NCBI GenBank assembly: GCA_022833215.1
Contig: JAIPUZ010000120.1
Location: 1-44,435 of the forward strand
Direction of reading: 5' to 3'
From: Mesorhizobium sp.
GTDB taxonomy: Bacteria > Pseudomonadota > Alphaproteobacteria > Rhizobiales > Rhizobiaceae
DNA length: 44,435 bases
Shown here: positions 1-8,874 of the stretch, in pieces
Layout: each line of letters opens with the position of its first letter
Numbering within the stretch: position 1 is the stretch's first letter
Notes under the pieces: generated by a model
What the model was told of the DNA's origin: nothing
Database searches by the model: none
What the model saw: only the letters and a program-made list of their open reading frames with translations
Position numbers and translations under genes: made by a program

Positions 1-29
1 TTGAACTGATTTCGATCTCTAATGAAGTC

Positions 30-1415
30 ATGACACAATGGCGACCCGACCCGGCGCTGATCCGCCGCCCTGCCTATCTCTCGCTGGCCGACCAGTTCGC
101 CCGCGCCATCCATGATGGCCGGCTTGAAAATGGTGAGCGCCTGCCCACCCACAGGGCGCTGGCGGACGAGCTGGGGCTTTCGGTGCAGACGGTGAGCCGC
201 GCCTATGAGGAACTGATCCGGCGCGACCTCATCGTCGGTGAAATCGGCCGCGGCAGCTTCGTGCAGACCCAGCGCCGCGAACCCGACCCGCCCTATCTGC
301 CGGAGCGGCCCGGCGAGGTCATCGATCTGTCGATCCTCAAGCCGGTGTGCGAGGTGATGCATCTGGAGCGGCTGAAGCAGGGGCTGGCATGGCTGGCGGA
401 GGAATTGCCGGCCAGTTCGGCACTGTCGTTCCGCCCCAACATGGTGTTCCCCCGTCACCGCGCCGTGGCCGTGGAGTGGCTGCGGAGCTGCGGACTGGAA
501 GTCTCGCCGCAGAACATCACCGTCACCAATGGCGCGACCGGGGGCATGACGGTGGCGCTGATGAGCGTCGCCCCGCCCGGCTCCACCGTGGCCACCGAAG
601 CCATCGGCCACCACACGCTGGTGCCGCTGGCGCGCTATTGCGGCTTCAATCTGGAGGGACTGCCGCTCGATGAGGAAGGCATCATTCCCGAAGCGCTGGA
701 CGCCGCCTGCCGCCAGAGCGACATAAGGGCCGTATTCGTGCAGCCCTCCGTCATCAATCCCACCGCCTCGCTGATGGGATCGGTGCGGCGCGCGCGGCTG
801 GCGGAGGTGGCGCGCCGGCACGACATCGCCATCATCGAGAACGACATTCTGGGCCCGCTGGTCGAGGACCGCGCCCCTCCCGTCGCTCATTTCGCGCCGG
901 AGCGCACGCTCTACGTCACCTCGTTCAGCAAGATCACGGTGCCCGGCCTGCGCATCGGCTATCTGGCCGTGCCCGACCGCTATGTCACGGCCGCGGCCAA
1001 CCGGCATCTGGTGACGAACTGGATGGCGACGCCCATGGTGGCCGAGATCGCCACCAAATGGGTCGGCGACGGCACCGCCATGGAGCTGGTGCGCTGGCAG
1101 CGCGAAGCCGTGCGCCGCCGGCTCGCCATCGCCACCGAGGTGCTGGAAGGGGTGCGGTTCCGCGCTCATCCCGATGGCCTGCACATCTGGCTGCCACTGC
1201 CCGATGGCCGCTCGGAGGAGGATTTCGTTGCCCAGGCGCGCCTGCAAAGCGTGGCCATCGCGCCGGGCGCTTCCTTCCGCATCGCGCAGGAAACGCGCCA
1301 GTCGGCCGTGCGCATTTCGCTGGGCTCGACCACCGAGAGCGAGTTGCGCACCGGCCTCGGCGTCGTCAAAAGGCTTCTGCTGGCCGACCCCGAGCATCTG
1401 CTTCTGGCGATCTGA
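30..1415 (+). CDS. enuR: MocR/GntR-type PLP-dependent regulator of ectoine catabolism (EnuR-like)
   Basis: 461 residues with the MocR layout: an N-terminal GntR winged helix-turn-helix (about residues 10-80, including RLPTHRALADELGLSVQTVS) joined to a fold-type I aminotransferase domain (about 110-455). The PLP-binding lysine is K301 in SFSKITVPGLRIGY. In the EnuR family, PLP on this lysine reacts with diaminobutyrate-type ectoine breakdown products and relieves repression. This gene directly precedes ehuABCD-eutABC-doeAB in the same direction, which supports the EnuR assignment over a generic MocR protein. The ATG at 30 lies inside a GTCATGAC palindrome that also resembles motifs in the ehuA promoter, so autoregulation is possible. 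Family certain; the EnuR identity rests on context. Confidence 0.88.
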   Translation: MTQWRPDPALIRRPAYLSLADQFARAIHDGRLENGERLPTHRALADELGLSVQTVSRAYEELIRRDLIVGEIGRGSFVQTQRREPDPPYLPERPGEVIDLSILKPVCEVMHLERLKQGLAWLAEELPASSALSFRPNMVFPRHRAVAVEWLRSCGLEVSPQNITVTNGATGGMTVALMSVAPPGSTVATEAIGHHTLVPLARYCGFNLEGLPLDEEGIIPEALDAACRQSDIRAVFVQPSVINPTASLMGSVRRARLAEVARRHDIAIIENDILGPLVEDRAPPVAHFAPERTLYVTSFSKITVPGLRIGYLAVPDRYVTAAANRHLVTNWMATPMVAEIATKWVGDGTAMELVRWQREAVRRRLAIATEVLEGVRFRAHPDGLHIWLPLPDGRSEEDFVAQARLQSVAIAPGASFRIAQETRQSAVRISLGSTTESELRTGLGVVKRLLLADPEHLLLAI

Positions 1416-1536
1416 AGCGCGCCGCCTGAAAGGGGGACGCGGTTTCAGGCCGGCCAGCTTTCCGTTGACCGGCTTTCCGTCGACCGGCGCTGTCGTCTGG
1501 CGCTGTCGTCTGGCGTCGGGAATCTGGTAAAATACA

Positions 1537-1592
1537 AATATTGTCATGATATTATTTTGGCAATTGACATGATTTGAAGTCGTCCTCATCGT
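1537..1592 (+). promoter_or_regulatory. Promoter and candidate EnuR operator upstream of ehuA
   Basis: The 211-base gap between enuR and ehuA holds an AT-rich island in GC-rich DNA. TTGACA at 1564-1569 is a perfect -35 box; the best -10 at 17-base spacing is the weak CATCGT (1587-1592). Immediately upstream is an imperfect palindrome AATATTGTCATGATATT (1537-1553). TTGTCATGAT (1541-1550) and TTGACATGAT (1564-1573) form a direct repeat 23 bases apart, with the second copy covering the -35. This suits repression by EnuR. The site is inferred, not demonstrated. Confidence 0.5.
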
Positions 1593-1626
1593 AAGACCAG
1601 AACGTTGTCTTGAGCGGGGAGAGACA

Positions 1627-2412
1627 TTGGCCGAACCCATCGTCAGGATCGATTCGATCTCCAAGAGCTTTGGTGCCTTCAAGGTGCTGGACGGGTTGTC
1701 CATGCAGGTCATGCCCGGCGAGAAGCTTGCGCTGATCGGCCCCTCGGGGTCCGGCAAGACGACGATATTGCGCATTCTCATGACGCTGGAGCGTATCGAC
1801 AGCGGGCATATCGAGGTGGAGGGCGAGCAGCTTTACCACATGTCGCGCGGCCAGGCACTGGTGCCTGCCGACGAGAGGCACCTGACGAAAATGCGTCAGA
1901 AGATCGGCATGGTCTTCCAGCTCTTCAATCTGTTTCCGCACAAATGCGTGCTCGACAATGTGACGCTGGCGCCGATGCTGACCAAGGGCGTGCCGAAGGC
2001 CGAGGCGCACAAGCGCGCCATGGAACTGCTCGACATGGTGGGCATGGCCGACAAGGCCAGGGCGATGCCCGCGCAGCTTTCCGGCGGCCAGAAGCAGCGC
2101 GTGGCGATCGCCCGGGCGCTGGCCCTGTCGCCGAAGATCATGCTGTTCGACGAAGTCACCTCGGCGCTGGATCCGGAACTGGTCGAGGAGGTGCTGAACG
2201 TCATGCGCCGGCTGGCCGAGGAGACCGACATGACCATGCTTCTGGTGACGCACGAAATGGGTTTCGCCCATGATTTCGCCGACCGCGTGCTGTTCTTCGA
2301 CCGTGGCCGCATCGTGGAGGAAGGCAAGCCGGAAGACATCTTCCGCAACCCGAAACAGGAACGCACGCAAAGTTTCCTGAAGAAGATCATCGCGGCCGGG
2401 CACCGGGTTTGA
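1627..2412 (+). CDS. ehuA: Ectoine/hydroxyectoine ABC importer, ATP-binding protein EhuA
   Basis: 261-residue ATPase of the polar-amino-acid (PAAT) importer family. It has Walker [10 protein letters not shown] (38-46), signature LSGGQKQR, Walker B IMLFDE followed by the D-loop TSALDP, and the switch histidine in LLVTHEMGF. It would energise ectoine import through EhuC and EhuD at the inner membrane. The start is a TTG at 1627 behind GGGGAGAGAC; no ATG gives a complete N-terminus. First gene of the ehu-eut-doe operon, downstream of the 1537-1592 promoter. Taken alone it could be any amino-acid importer ATPase; the substrate comes from the neighbouring eut/doe genes. Confidence 0.88.
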   Translation: MAEPIVRIDSISKSFGAFKVLDGLSMQVMPGEKLALIGPSGSGKTTILRILMTLERIDSGHIEVEGEQLYHMSRGQALVPADERHLTKMRQKIGMVFQLFNLFPHKCVLDNVTLAPMLTKGVPKAEAHKRAMELLDMVGMADKARAMPAQLSGGQKQRVAIARALALSPKIMLFDEVTSALDPELVEEVLNVMRRLAEETDMTMLLVTHEMGFAHDFADRVLFFDRGRIVEEGKPEDIFRNPKQERTQSFLKKIIAAGHRV

Positions 2413-2506
2413 CACCGGGTCTGACCCGGCTCTGGCCGCGTGGCGCGGCCCGCCGCGCCGAATGCAGCAGAAACCGCAAGAGACAACAGAAGAGGAACCG
2501 GGAACG

Positions 2507-3358
2507 ATGACAAAAATGGGAATTCTTGCAGGCGCCGCCGCGCTTGCTCTGGCCGCTGTTCTGGGTGGCGTCACCACCGCATCGGCCGACGACGCCCGAC
2601 TGGAAAAGCTGAAGGAGCAGGGCTTTGCCCGCCTCGCCATCGCCAATGAGCCGCCCTATACGGCTGTCGCGGCAGACGGCAAGGTGTCGGGCGCCGCCCC
2701 GGACGTGGCGCGCGAAGTGTTCAAACGCCTCGGCGTCGATGACGTGGCCGCCTCGATCTCGGAATATGGAGCCATGATTCCGGGGCTTCAGGCCGGGCGG
2801 TTCGACGTCGTCACCGCCGGGCTGTTCATGAAGCCGGAGCGCTGCGAGGCGGTTGCCTATTCCGAGCCGGTGCTGTGCGATGCCGAGGCGATGCTGGTGA
2901 AGAAGGGCAATCCCAAGGGCTTCAGGAGCTATGAGGACGTCGCCAGGGACCCGTCGGCCAGGATCGGCGCGCCGGGCGGCGGCACAGAGGAGAAGCTGGC
3001 GCTCAATGCCGGCGTGCCGCGCGACCGCGTGATCGTGGTGCCGGACGGCCAGAGCGGCCTCAAGATGGTGCAGGACGGCCGCATCGACGCCTATTCGCTG
3101 CCGGTGCTGTCGATCAACGATCTGGTCCAGAAGGCCAACGATCCGAACCTCGAGGTCGTCGCGCCGGTCGAGGGCGCGCCCGTCTATTGCGACGGGGCCG
3201 CCTTCAACAAGAAGGATACCGCGCTGCGCGATGCCTTCGACGTCGAACTGGCAAAAATGAAGGAGTCCGGCGAGTTCGCGAAGATCATCGAGCCTTACGG
3301 CTTCTCGGCGGCGGCGGCCATATCGACGACCCGCGAGAAACAGTGCGCGGCGCAGTAA
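2507..3358 (+). CDS. ehuB: Ectoine/hydroxyectoine-binding periplasmic protein EhuB
   Basis: 283-residue family-3 solute-binding protein. I start it at ATG 2507, behind AGAGGAACCGGGA, because this gives a normal Sec signal (MTKMGILAGAAALALAAVLGG, probable cleavage after ASA near residue 27). An upstream in-frame ATG at 2462 would add 15 charged residues before the signal. The mature part shows the family opening (FARLAIANEPPYTA) and two alpha/beta lobes. It should capture ectoine and hydroxyectoine in the periplasm for EhuCD. A hairpin-rich 187-base spacer separates it from ehuC. Confidence 0.87.
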   Translation: MTKMGILAGAAALALAAVLGGVTTASADDARLEKLKEQGFARLAIANEPPYTAVAADGKVSGAAPDVAREVFKRLGVDDVAASISEYGAMIPGLQAGRFDVVTAGLFMKPERCEAVAYSEPVLCDAEAMLVKKGNPKGFRSYEDVARDPSARIGAPGGGTEEKLALNAGVPRDRVIVVPDGQSGLKMVQDGRIDAYSLPVLSINDLVQKANDPNLEVVAPVEGAPVYCDGAAFNKKDTALRDAFDVELAKMKESGEFAKIIEPYGFSAAAAISTTREKQCAAQ

Positions 3359-3394
3359 AAGAGCCGCTCGCTCATCCGTCCGTACCCGGCGGCT

Positions 3395-3479
3395 CTCCAC
3401 GGTGGCCTCTCCCCGCCGTGGAGAAAGGCTGAAGCCCGGCGCGGCGCTCTTCCCCTGTGAAGGGGATGGCTGCGCCGGG
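3395..3479. repeat. Double palindromic element in the ehuB-ehuC spacer
   Basis: Two stem-loops lie back to back. The first pairs CTCCACGG (3395-3402) with CCGTGGAG (3416-3423). The second pairs CCCGGCGC (3435-3442) with GCGCCGGG (3472-3479) and encloses a smaller stem, TCCCC (3451-3455) with GGGGA (3462-3466). The style resembles palindromic repeat elements scattered in rhizobial genomes. No T-run follows, so this is more likely an RNA-stabilising or attenuating element than a full terminator, since ehuCD-eut-doe must be read through. Confidence 0.6.
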
Positions 3480-3505
3480 GCGAAGGCCGGGTGAGAAGCT
3501 CCTCG

Positions 3506-3537
3506 CAACCCGAACTCGACCACAACCCGAACTCGAC
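3506..3537. repeat. 17-base-period tandem repeat upstream of ehuC
   Basis: CAACCCGAACTCGAC occurs exactly twice, at 3506-3520 and 3523-3537, separated by two bases. It ends eight bases before the ehuC ATG, so the second copy sits in the ribosome-binding region. The role is unknown; it may be slippage or the edge of the inserted palindromic element. Confidence 0.7.
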
Positions 3538-3545
3538 AGGGCTCC

Positions 3546-4205
3546 ATGATCGACTGGTCCGGATATGTCGGCCTGATGCTGCAAGGCGTACTCGTCACCA
3601 TCGAGCTGACGCTGATGGGATCTGCGCTGGCGCTTGTCATGGCTTTTGTGGCGGGGCTTGGCCGGCTGTCGCGCTTCTTCGCCGTCAGGGCGCTGGCCAC
3701 CGCCTATATCGAGTTCTTCCGCGGAACCTCGATCTTCGTGCAGCTGTTCTGGGCCTATTTCGTGCTGCCGCTGCTCGGCGTCGAACTTACCCCCCTGCAG
3801 GCGGGCGTTCTGGCGCTCGGCCTCAATGTCGGCGCCTATGGGGCGGAGGTGGTGCGGGGCGCGGTGCAATCCATCGGCAAGGAGCAGTATGAGGCCTGCG
3901 TGGCGCTCAATCTCGGCCGCTGGCAGTCCATGCGCCATGTGATCCTGCCGCAGGCCTTTCTGCTCATGCTGCCGACCTTCGGCAACAACGCCATCGAGCT
4001 CCTGAAGGCGACGTCGATCGTGTCGCTGATCTCACTGGCGGATCTCACCTTTCAGGCGCAGGTGGTGCGCGCCCAGACCGGCAATACGCTGGTGCCGTTC
4101 ACCACCATCCTGATCGGCTATTTCGCGCTGGCGATGCTCATTTCCTGGGGCGTGCGCAGCCTGGAGCGGCGGCTGTCGCGCGGCATCGACGGGGTGCGTG
4201 CCTGA
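3546..4205 (+). CDS. ehuC: Ectoine/hydroxyectoine ABC importer permease EhuC
   Basis: 219-residue inner-membrane permease of the His/Glu/Gln/Arg/opine (PAAT) type. Several hydrophobic helices are visible (for example LMLQGVLVTIELTLMGSAL near the N-terminus). The EAA coupling loop that docks on the ATPase is at about 115-140 (EQYEACVALNLGRWQSMRHVILPQA). It pairs with EhuD, which has the same length. Start ATG 3546 follows ACAGGGCTCC. The gap to ehuD is 16 bases. Confidence 0.88.
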   Translation: MIDWSGYVGLMLQGVLVTIELTLMGSALALVMAFVAGLGRLSRFFAVRALATAYIEFFRGTSIFVQLFWAYFVLPLLGVELTPLQAGVLALGLNVGAYGAEVVRGAVQSIGKEQYEACVALNLGRWQSMRHVILPQAFLLMLPTFGNNAIELLKATSIVSLISLADLTFQAQVVRAQTGNTLVPFTTILIGYFALAMLISWGVRSLERRLSRGIDGVRA

Positions 4206-4221
4206 TGGAGCGGGTGTGATC

Positions 4222-4881
4222 ATGGAATGGGACTGGGATTTTGTCCGGCAGATCATGCCCACCCTTCTCGAAGGGGTGAAGATCACCATTCTCGCCACCA
4301 TCCTCGGCTCGGTGCTGGCGGCGGTGGTGGGGCTGGTCATCGCGCTTCTGCGCCGCTCACCGAACCGGCTTGTATCGCGGCCGGTGGCTTTCATTGCCGA
4401 ATTCATACGCGGCACGCCGCTTCTCGTGCAGCTCTATTTCATCTTCTACATCCTGCCCGATTTCGGCATCCTTTTGCCTCCGCTGCTGGCCGGCGTCATC
4501 GGGCTCGGCCTGCACTACGGCACCTATACGGCGGAGGTCTACCGGGCGGGCATCGACAATGTGCCGCGCGGCCAGTGGGAGGCGGCCAAGGCCTGCAATC
4601 TGGATGCCCGCCAGACATGGATGCACATCATCCTGCCGCAGGCCATCCCGCCGATGATCCCGGCGCTGGCCAACTATTTCATCGCCATGTTCAAGGAAAC
4701 GCCGCTGCTGTCGGCCATCACCGTGCTGGAGCTGATGAACCAGGCCAAGAGCGTGGCCAACACCTACTACCGCTATATCGAGCCGATGACGCTGGTGGGC
4801 GTGTTCTTCCTCGTCATCAGCCTGTTTTCGGTGGTGCTGCTGCGCTGGCTGGAACGGCGCTACGGCAGGGTGGGAGAATAG
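4222..4881 (+). CDS. ehuD: Ectoine/hydroxyectoine ABC importer permease EhuD
   Basis: 219-residue PAAT permease and second half of the EhuCD heterodimer. It has a hydrophobic N-terminal helix region (ITILATILGSVLAAVVGLVI) and the coupling loop QWEAAKACNLDARQTWMHIILPQAIPP. The chosen start, ATG 4222 (MEWDWDFVRQI), has GGAG upstream; an open frame also reaches back to a GTG at 4198 inside ehuC, but that extension is not hydrophobic or conserved-looking. eutA follows after three bases, so uptake and catabolism are transcribed together. Confidence 0.88.
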   Translation: MEWDWDFVRQIMPTLLEGVKITILATILGSVLAAVVGLVIALLRRSPNRLVSRPVAFIAEFIRGTPLLVQLYFIFYILPDFGILLPPLLAGVIGLGLHYGTYTAEVYRAGIDNVPRGQWEAAKACNLDARQTWMHIILPQAIPPMIPALANYFIAMFKETPLLSAITVLELMNQAKSVANTYYRYIEPMTLVGVFFLVISLFSVVLLRWLERRYGRVGE

Positions 4882-4884
4882 GCC

Positions 4885-5664
4885 ATGGATGCTCCCGTCC
4901 CCATCCGACTTCACGGCAAGCGCCCGCCGCTCGATGCGCGCCCGCTGGCAAAGCGCGTCGGCCTCGTCATCCTCGCCACCGACCACACCACGGAGCCGGA
5001 TTTCCGGCGCATGGTGGCGAGCGAGCGCGTCGGCGTCTATGTGGCGCGCATCGCCTATGCCAATCCGACCACGCCGCAAAACCTGCGCCGCATGCAGCCG
5101 GCGTTGACGGAGGGAGCATCGCTCATCCTGCCCGGCGAGCCGCTCGATGCCATCTGCTATTCCTGCACCTCCGCCTCGGTGGTGATCGGCGACGGCGAGA
5201 TCGGGGCGGCGATCGGCGCCGCCAAGCCCGGCGTGCCGGTGGTGACGCCAACCATGGCCGCCATGCGCGGGCTGAAGGCGCTCGGAACACGCCGCATCAG
5301 CGTGCTGACCCCCTATGTGGCGGAGACGGGCCGGCCCATGGCCGACTATTTCCAGCGGCACGGCTTCGATGTGGCAAGCTTCACCTGCCTCGGGCTCGAT
5401 GACGACCGGGAGATGGCGCGCATAAAGCCCTCCGCGCTGGTCGATCTGGCGCGCGAGGCGACAGCCGACGATGCGCAAGCGCTGTTCATCTCCTGCACGG
5501 CGCTGCGTTCGGCCGGGGTCGCCGCCGAAATCGAGGCGGCGATCGGCCGCCCGGTGGTGACCTCCAATCAGGCCACGGCGTGGAACTGCCTGCGCCTGTG
5601 CGGCGATGCCGAACCGCGCCCGCAATGGGGCCGCCTGATGACCCTGCCGCTTGCCCGTGATTGA
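4885..5664 (+). CDS. eutA: EutA, maleate isomerase/Asp-Glu racemase-family protein of hydroxyectoine catabolism
   Basis: 259 residues of the Asp/Glu racemase-arylmalonate decarboxylase superfamily. The two characteristic cysteines are visible in CYSCTSASVV (first half) and FISCTALRS (second half), which normally form the two-base active site. EutA belongs to the hydroxyectoine-specific branch with EutB and EutC; a stereochemical inversion of a hydroxyectoine-derived intermediate is its presumed step. The stop codon falls five bases before the eutB ATG. Identity depends on family plus unbroken operon order. Confidence 0.85.
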   Translation: MDAPVPIRLHGKRPPLDARPLAKRVGLVILATDHTTEPDFRRMVASERVGVYVARIAYANPTTPQNLRRMQPALTEGASLILPGEPLDAICYSCTSASVVIGDGEIGAAIGAAKPGVPVVTPTMAAMRGLKALGTRRISVLTPYVAETGRPMADYFQRHGFDVASFTCLGLDDDREMARIKPSALVDLAREATADDAQALFISCTALRSAGVAAEIEAAIGRPVVTSNQATAWNCLRLCGDAEPRPQWGRLMTLPLARD

Positions 5665-5669
5665 TCGCC

Positions 5670-6656
5670 ATGCAGACAGTCTCTCTCCATGACATCGAAG
5701 CCGCGCGCCGACGCTTCGCCGAGCGCATCGTGGCGACGCCGACGGTTCCCTCCGCATCGCTGAGCGAACGGTTTGGCGTGCCGGTGCATCTCAAGCTGGA
5801 GCAGCGCCAGACCACCGGCAGCTTCAAGCTGCGCGGCGCGTCGAGCGCCGTCGCCTCGCTGAACGCGGACGACAAGGCACGCGGCGTGGTGGCCGCCTCG
5901 ACCGGCAATCACGGCCGGGCGCTGGCCCATGCGGCCCGGCTGGAAGGCATTCGCGCCGTGATCTGCATGTCGAGACTGGTGCCGGCCAACAAGGTGGAGG
6001 AAATCCGCCGCCTTGGCGCCGAAATCCGCATCGTCGGCAGCAGCCAGGACGACGCGCAGGTCGAGGTGGACCGGCTGGTCGTGCAGGAGGGGCTGGCGAT
6101 GGTGCCGCCCTTCGACGATCCCGCCGTCATCGCGGGGCAAGGCACGCTCGGGCTGGAAATCATCGAGGCCGTGCCGGATGTGGCCACCGTGCTGGTGCCG
6201 CTGTCCGGCGGCGGGCTGGCGGCGGGCGTGGCCGCGGCGGTCAGGGGCCTGAAGCCGTCGGCAAAAATCATCGGCATTTCCATGGAGCGCGGGGCGGCGA
6301 TGAAGGCGAGCCTCGATGCCGGCCGGCCGGTGCAGGTGGAGGAGATGCCGACGCTGGCGGATTCGCTCGGCGGCGGCGTCGGGCTCGACAACCGGCTGAG
6401 TTTCGCCATGTGCCGCGATCTTCTCGACGATGTGGTGCTGCTGTCCGAAGCCGAGATCGCCGCCGGCATCGTTCATGCCTATGAGCAGGAACGCGAGATC
6501 GTGGAGGGCGCGGGCGCGGTCGGCATCGCGGCACTTCTGGCCGGAAAGGTGAGGCCGGCCGGGCCGACCGTCCTCATCCTGTCCGGCCGCAACATCGACA
6601 TGGGCCTGCATCGAAGCATCCTGTGCGGGACGGCGGAAGCGGAGCGCGCGGCATGA
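5670..6656 (+). CDS. eutB: EutB, threonine dehydratase-like PLP enzyme of hydroxyectoine catabolism
   Basis: 328-residue fold-type II PLP enzyme. The Schiff-base lysine is K53 in TTGSFKLRGA, and the glycine-rich phosphate-binding loop is PLSGGGLAAG. It resembles threonine/serine dehydratase (IlvA/TdcB) but lacks a C-terminal ACT domain. In the Eut pathway it is thought to dehydrate the hydroxylated diaminobutyrate derivative, with EutC reducing the product. I chose ATG 5670; a TTG at 5661 overlaps the eutA stop and is possible. Its 3' end overlaps eutC by four bases (ATGA). Confidence 0.85.
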   Translation: MQTVSLHDIEAARRRFAERIVATPTVPSASLSERFGVPVHLKLEQRQTTGSFKLRGASSAVASLNADDKARGVVAASTGNHGRALAHAARLEGIRAVICMSRLVPANKVEEIRRLGAEIRIVGSSQDDAQVEVDRLVVQEGLAMVPPFDDPAVIAGQGTLGLEIIEAVPDVATVLVPLSGGGLAAGVAAAVRGLKPSAKIIGISMERGAAMKASLDAGRPVQVEEMPTLADSLGGGVGLDNRLSFAMCRDLLDDVVLLSEAEIAAGIVHAYEQEREIVEGAGAVGIAALLAGKVRPAGPTVLILSGRNIDMGLHRSILCGTAEAERAA

Positions 6657-7645
6657 GGTCGATGACCATCCTCACCGAAGCCGAACTGCGGCAGATCGTG
6701 AAGCTCGACCTCGACGCCGTGGCCTGCGTCGAGAACGCATTCCGGGCGCTCGCCACGCAGAAGGTGGCCATGCCGCCGATCCTGCGGCTCGACATTCCCG
6801 AACATCGCGGCGAGGTCGACGTCAAGACCGCCTGTGTGCCGGGCATCGACGGCTTCGCCATCAAGATCAGCCCCGGCTTCTTCGACAATCCGAAGCTCGG
6901 CCTGCCCAGCACCAACGGGCTGATGGTTCTGCTTTCGGCCAAAACCGGGCTGACCGAGGCCCTGCTGCTCGACAATGGCTATCTCACCGACATCCGCACC
7001 GCCGCTGCGGGTGCCGTCGCAGCCAAACATCTGGCGCGCGCCGATGCATCCGTCGCCGCCATTTTCGGCGCCGGCATGCAGGCGAAGCTGCAACTGGAAG
7101 CGCTGAAGCTGGTGCGGCCGATAAGGCAGGCGCGCATCTGGGCCCGCGACCCGGCCAGTGCCGAACGCACCGCCGGCGAACTGCGCGAGCGTCTCGGCAT
7201 CGAGGTGCGCGCCGAACCGGACGCGGCAAAAGCCGCCGCCGATGCCGACGTGATCGTGACCACGACCCCTTCGACCGAACCGCTCATCCATGCCGGCTTT
7301 ATCTCTGCCGGCCAGCACATCACCGCCATGGGCTCGGATGCGGAACACAAGAACGAGATCGCCCCGGCGATCATCCGCATGGCCGATCTCTACGTCGCCG
7401 ACAGCGCGGCGCAGACGCGCCGGCTGGGCGAATTGCACCATGCCATCGATGCGGGGCTGGTGGCTGCCGATGCCGAAGTGGCGGAGCTTGGCCAGATCGT
7501 GGCGGGCCTCCGGCCCGGCCGTCGTTCCGCTGCCGACATCACGCTGGCCGACCTTACCGGAACCGGCGTGCAGGACACGGCAATCGCCACGCTGGCGCGC
7601 GACCGGGCCCGGGCCGCCGGGGCGGGAACCATTCTGGAAAGCTGA
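6653..7645 (+). CDS. eutC: EutC, ornithine cyclodeaminase/mu-crystallin-family protein of hydroxyectoine catabolism
   Basis: 330 residues of the ornithine cyclodeaminase/mu-crystallin family. An N-terminal substrate part holds MPPILRLDIPEH and DIRTAAAGAVAAKHLAR. A Rossmann NAD(P) domain starts at about residue 135 (AAIFGAGMQAKLQLEAL). In the pathway it would be the reductase partner of EutB, yielding N-alpha-acetyl-diaminobutyrate from the hydroxyectoine branch. The start at ATG 6653 overlaps the eutB stop (ATGA); a second ATG at 6662 is also possible. There is a 35-base gap to doeA. Confidence 0.85.
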   Translation: MRSMTILTEAELRQIVKLDLDAVACVENAFRALATQKVAMPPILRLDIPEHRGEVDVKTACVPGIDGFAIKISPGFFDNPKLGLPSTNGLMVLLSAKTGLTEALLLDNGYLTDIRTAAAGAVAAKHLARADASVAAIFGAGMQAKLQLEALKLVRPIRQARIWARDPASAERTAGELRERLGIEVRAEPDAAKAAADADVIVTTTPSTEPLIHAGFISAGQHITAMGSDAEHKNEIAPAIIRMADLYVADSAAQTRRLGELHHAIDAGLVAADAEVAELGQIVAGLRPGRRSAADITLADLTGTGVQDTAIATLARDRARAAGAGTILES

Positions 7646-7680
7646 TGCGGCCGCCAAGGCCATAACGAGGAACGTCGAGA

Positions 7681-8871
7681 ATGCAGCCCAACCTGAAATT
7701 CAGCCGGGAAGAATATGCCGAACGTCTGGAAAAGACGCGCCGGGCCATGGAGGCGAAAGGCATCGATGTGCTGATCTGCTCCGATCCCTCCAACATGGCC
7801 TGGCTGACCGGATATGACGGCTGGTCGTTCTATGTGCATCAGGCCGTCATCGTGCCGCCACAGGGCGAGCCGATCTGGTTCGGGCGCGGACAGGACGCCA
7901 ACGGGGCAAGACGCACCGCCTATCTGAAGCCGGAGAACATCATCGGCTATCCCGACCATTACGTGCAGTCCACCGAGCGCCATCCGATGGACTATCTGGC
8001 CGGCATTCTCTCGAACAAGGGCTGGGGCGCGAAGCGCATCGGCGTCGAGATGGACAATTACTGGTTCTCGGCCAAGGCTTTCGCCTCGCTGCAACAGCAT
8101 TTGCCCAATGCGCGCTTCAGCGACGCCACCGCGCTGGTCAACTGGCAGCGGGCGGTGAAAAGCCCGGCCGAGATCGGCTATATGCGCAATGCCGCCCGCA
8201 TTGTCGAAGCAATGCATCAGCGCATCTTCGACAAGGTCGGGGTCGGCATGCGCAAATGCGATCTGGTCGCCGAGATCTATGACGCCGGCACGCGCGGCGT
8301 GGACGGCCCGGATGGCCGCATCGGCGGCGATTATCCGGCCATCGTGCCGCTGCTGCCGTCCGGTGCCGACGCTTCCGCGCCGCATCTCACCTGGGACGAC
8401 AGGCCGATGAAGGCGGGCGAAGGCACCTTCTTCGAGATCGCCGGCTGCTATCATCGCTATCACTGCCCGCTTTCCCGCACGGTGTTCCTCGGCAAGCCGA
8501 CGCAGGCGTTTCTCGATGCCGAGAAGGCGACGCTGGAGGGCATGGAGGCGGGGCTGGCGGCGGCGAAGCCCGGCAATGCCTGCGAGGACATCGCCAACGC
8601 CTTCTTCGCGGTGCTGAAGACATACGGCATCGTCAAGGACAACCGCACCGGCTATCCGATCGGGCTTTCCTATCCGCCGGACTGGGGCGAACGCACCTCA
8701 AGCCTGCGCCCCGGCGACCGCACCGAGCTGAAGCCCGGCATGACCTTCCATTTCATGACCGGCCTGTGGCTGGAAGACATGGGGCTGGAGATCACCGAAT
8801 CCATCCTCATCACCGACACCGGCGTCGAATGCCTCGCCAATGTGCCGCGCAAGCTGGTGGTGAAGGACTAG
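7681..8871 (+). CDS. doeA: Ectoine hydrolase DoeA (EutD)
   Basis: 396 residues of the creatinase/prolidase (M24) fold. The N-terminal domain holds GIDVLICSDPSNMAWLTGYDGWSF and the C-terminal pita-bread domain starts near residue 160 (KSPAEIGYMRNAARIVEAMHQ). DoeA opens the ectoine ring to give N-acetyl-L-2,4-diaminobutyrate and works with DoeB. The pita-bread domain does not show the full metal-ligand set of true M24 peptidases, as expected for this metal-independent branch. The start ATG 7681 has a strong site (GAGGAACGTCGAGA). doeB follows after three bases. Confidence 0.9.
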   Translation: MQPNLKFSREEYAERLEKTRRAMEAKGIDVLICSDPSNMAWLTGYDGWSFYVHQAVIVPPQGEPIWFGRGQDANGARRTAYLKPENIIGYPDHYVQSTERHPMDYLAGILSNKGWGAKRIGVEMDNYWFSAKAFASLQQHLPNARFSDATALVNWQRAVKSPAEIGYMRNAARIVEAMHQRIFDKVGVGMRKCDLVAEIYDAGTRGVDGPDGRIGGDYPAIVPLLPSGADASAPHLTWDDRPMKAGEGTFFEIAGCYHRYHCPLSRTVFLGKPTQAFLDAEKATLEGMEAGLAAAKPGNACEDIANAFFAVLKTYGIVKDNRTGYPIGLSYPPDWGERTSSLRPGDRTELKPGMTFHFMTGLWLEDMGLEITESILITDTGVECLANVPRKLVVKD

Positions 8872-8874
8872 GAC

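Noticed and set aside
1552-3938. Minus-strand frames over ehuA-ehuC
   Set aside because: Antisense shadows; the plus strand encodes a contiguous, motif-complete importer.
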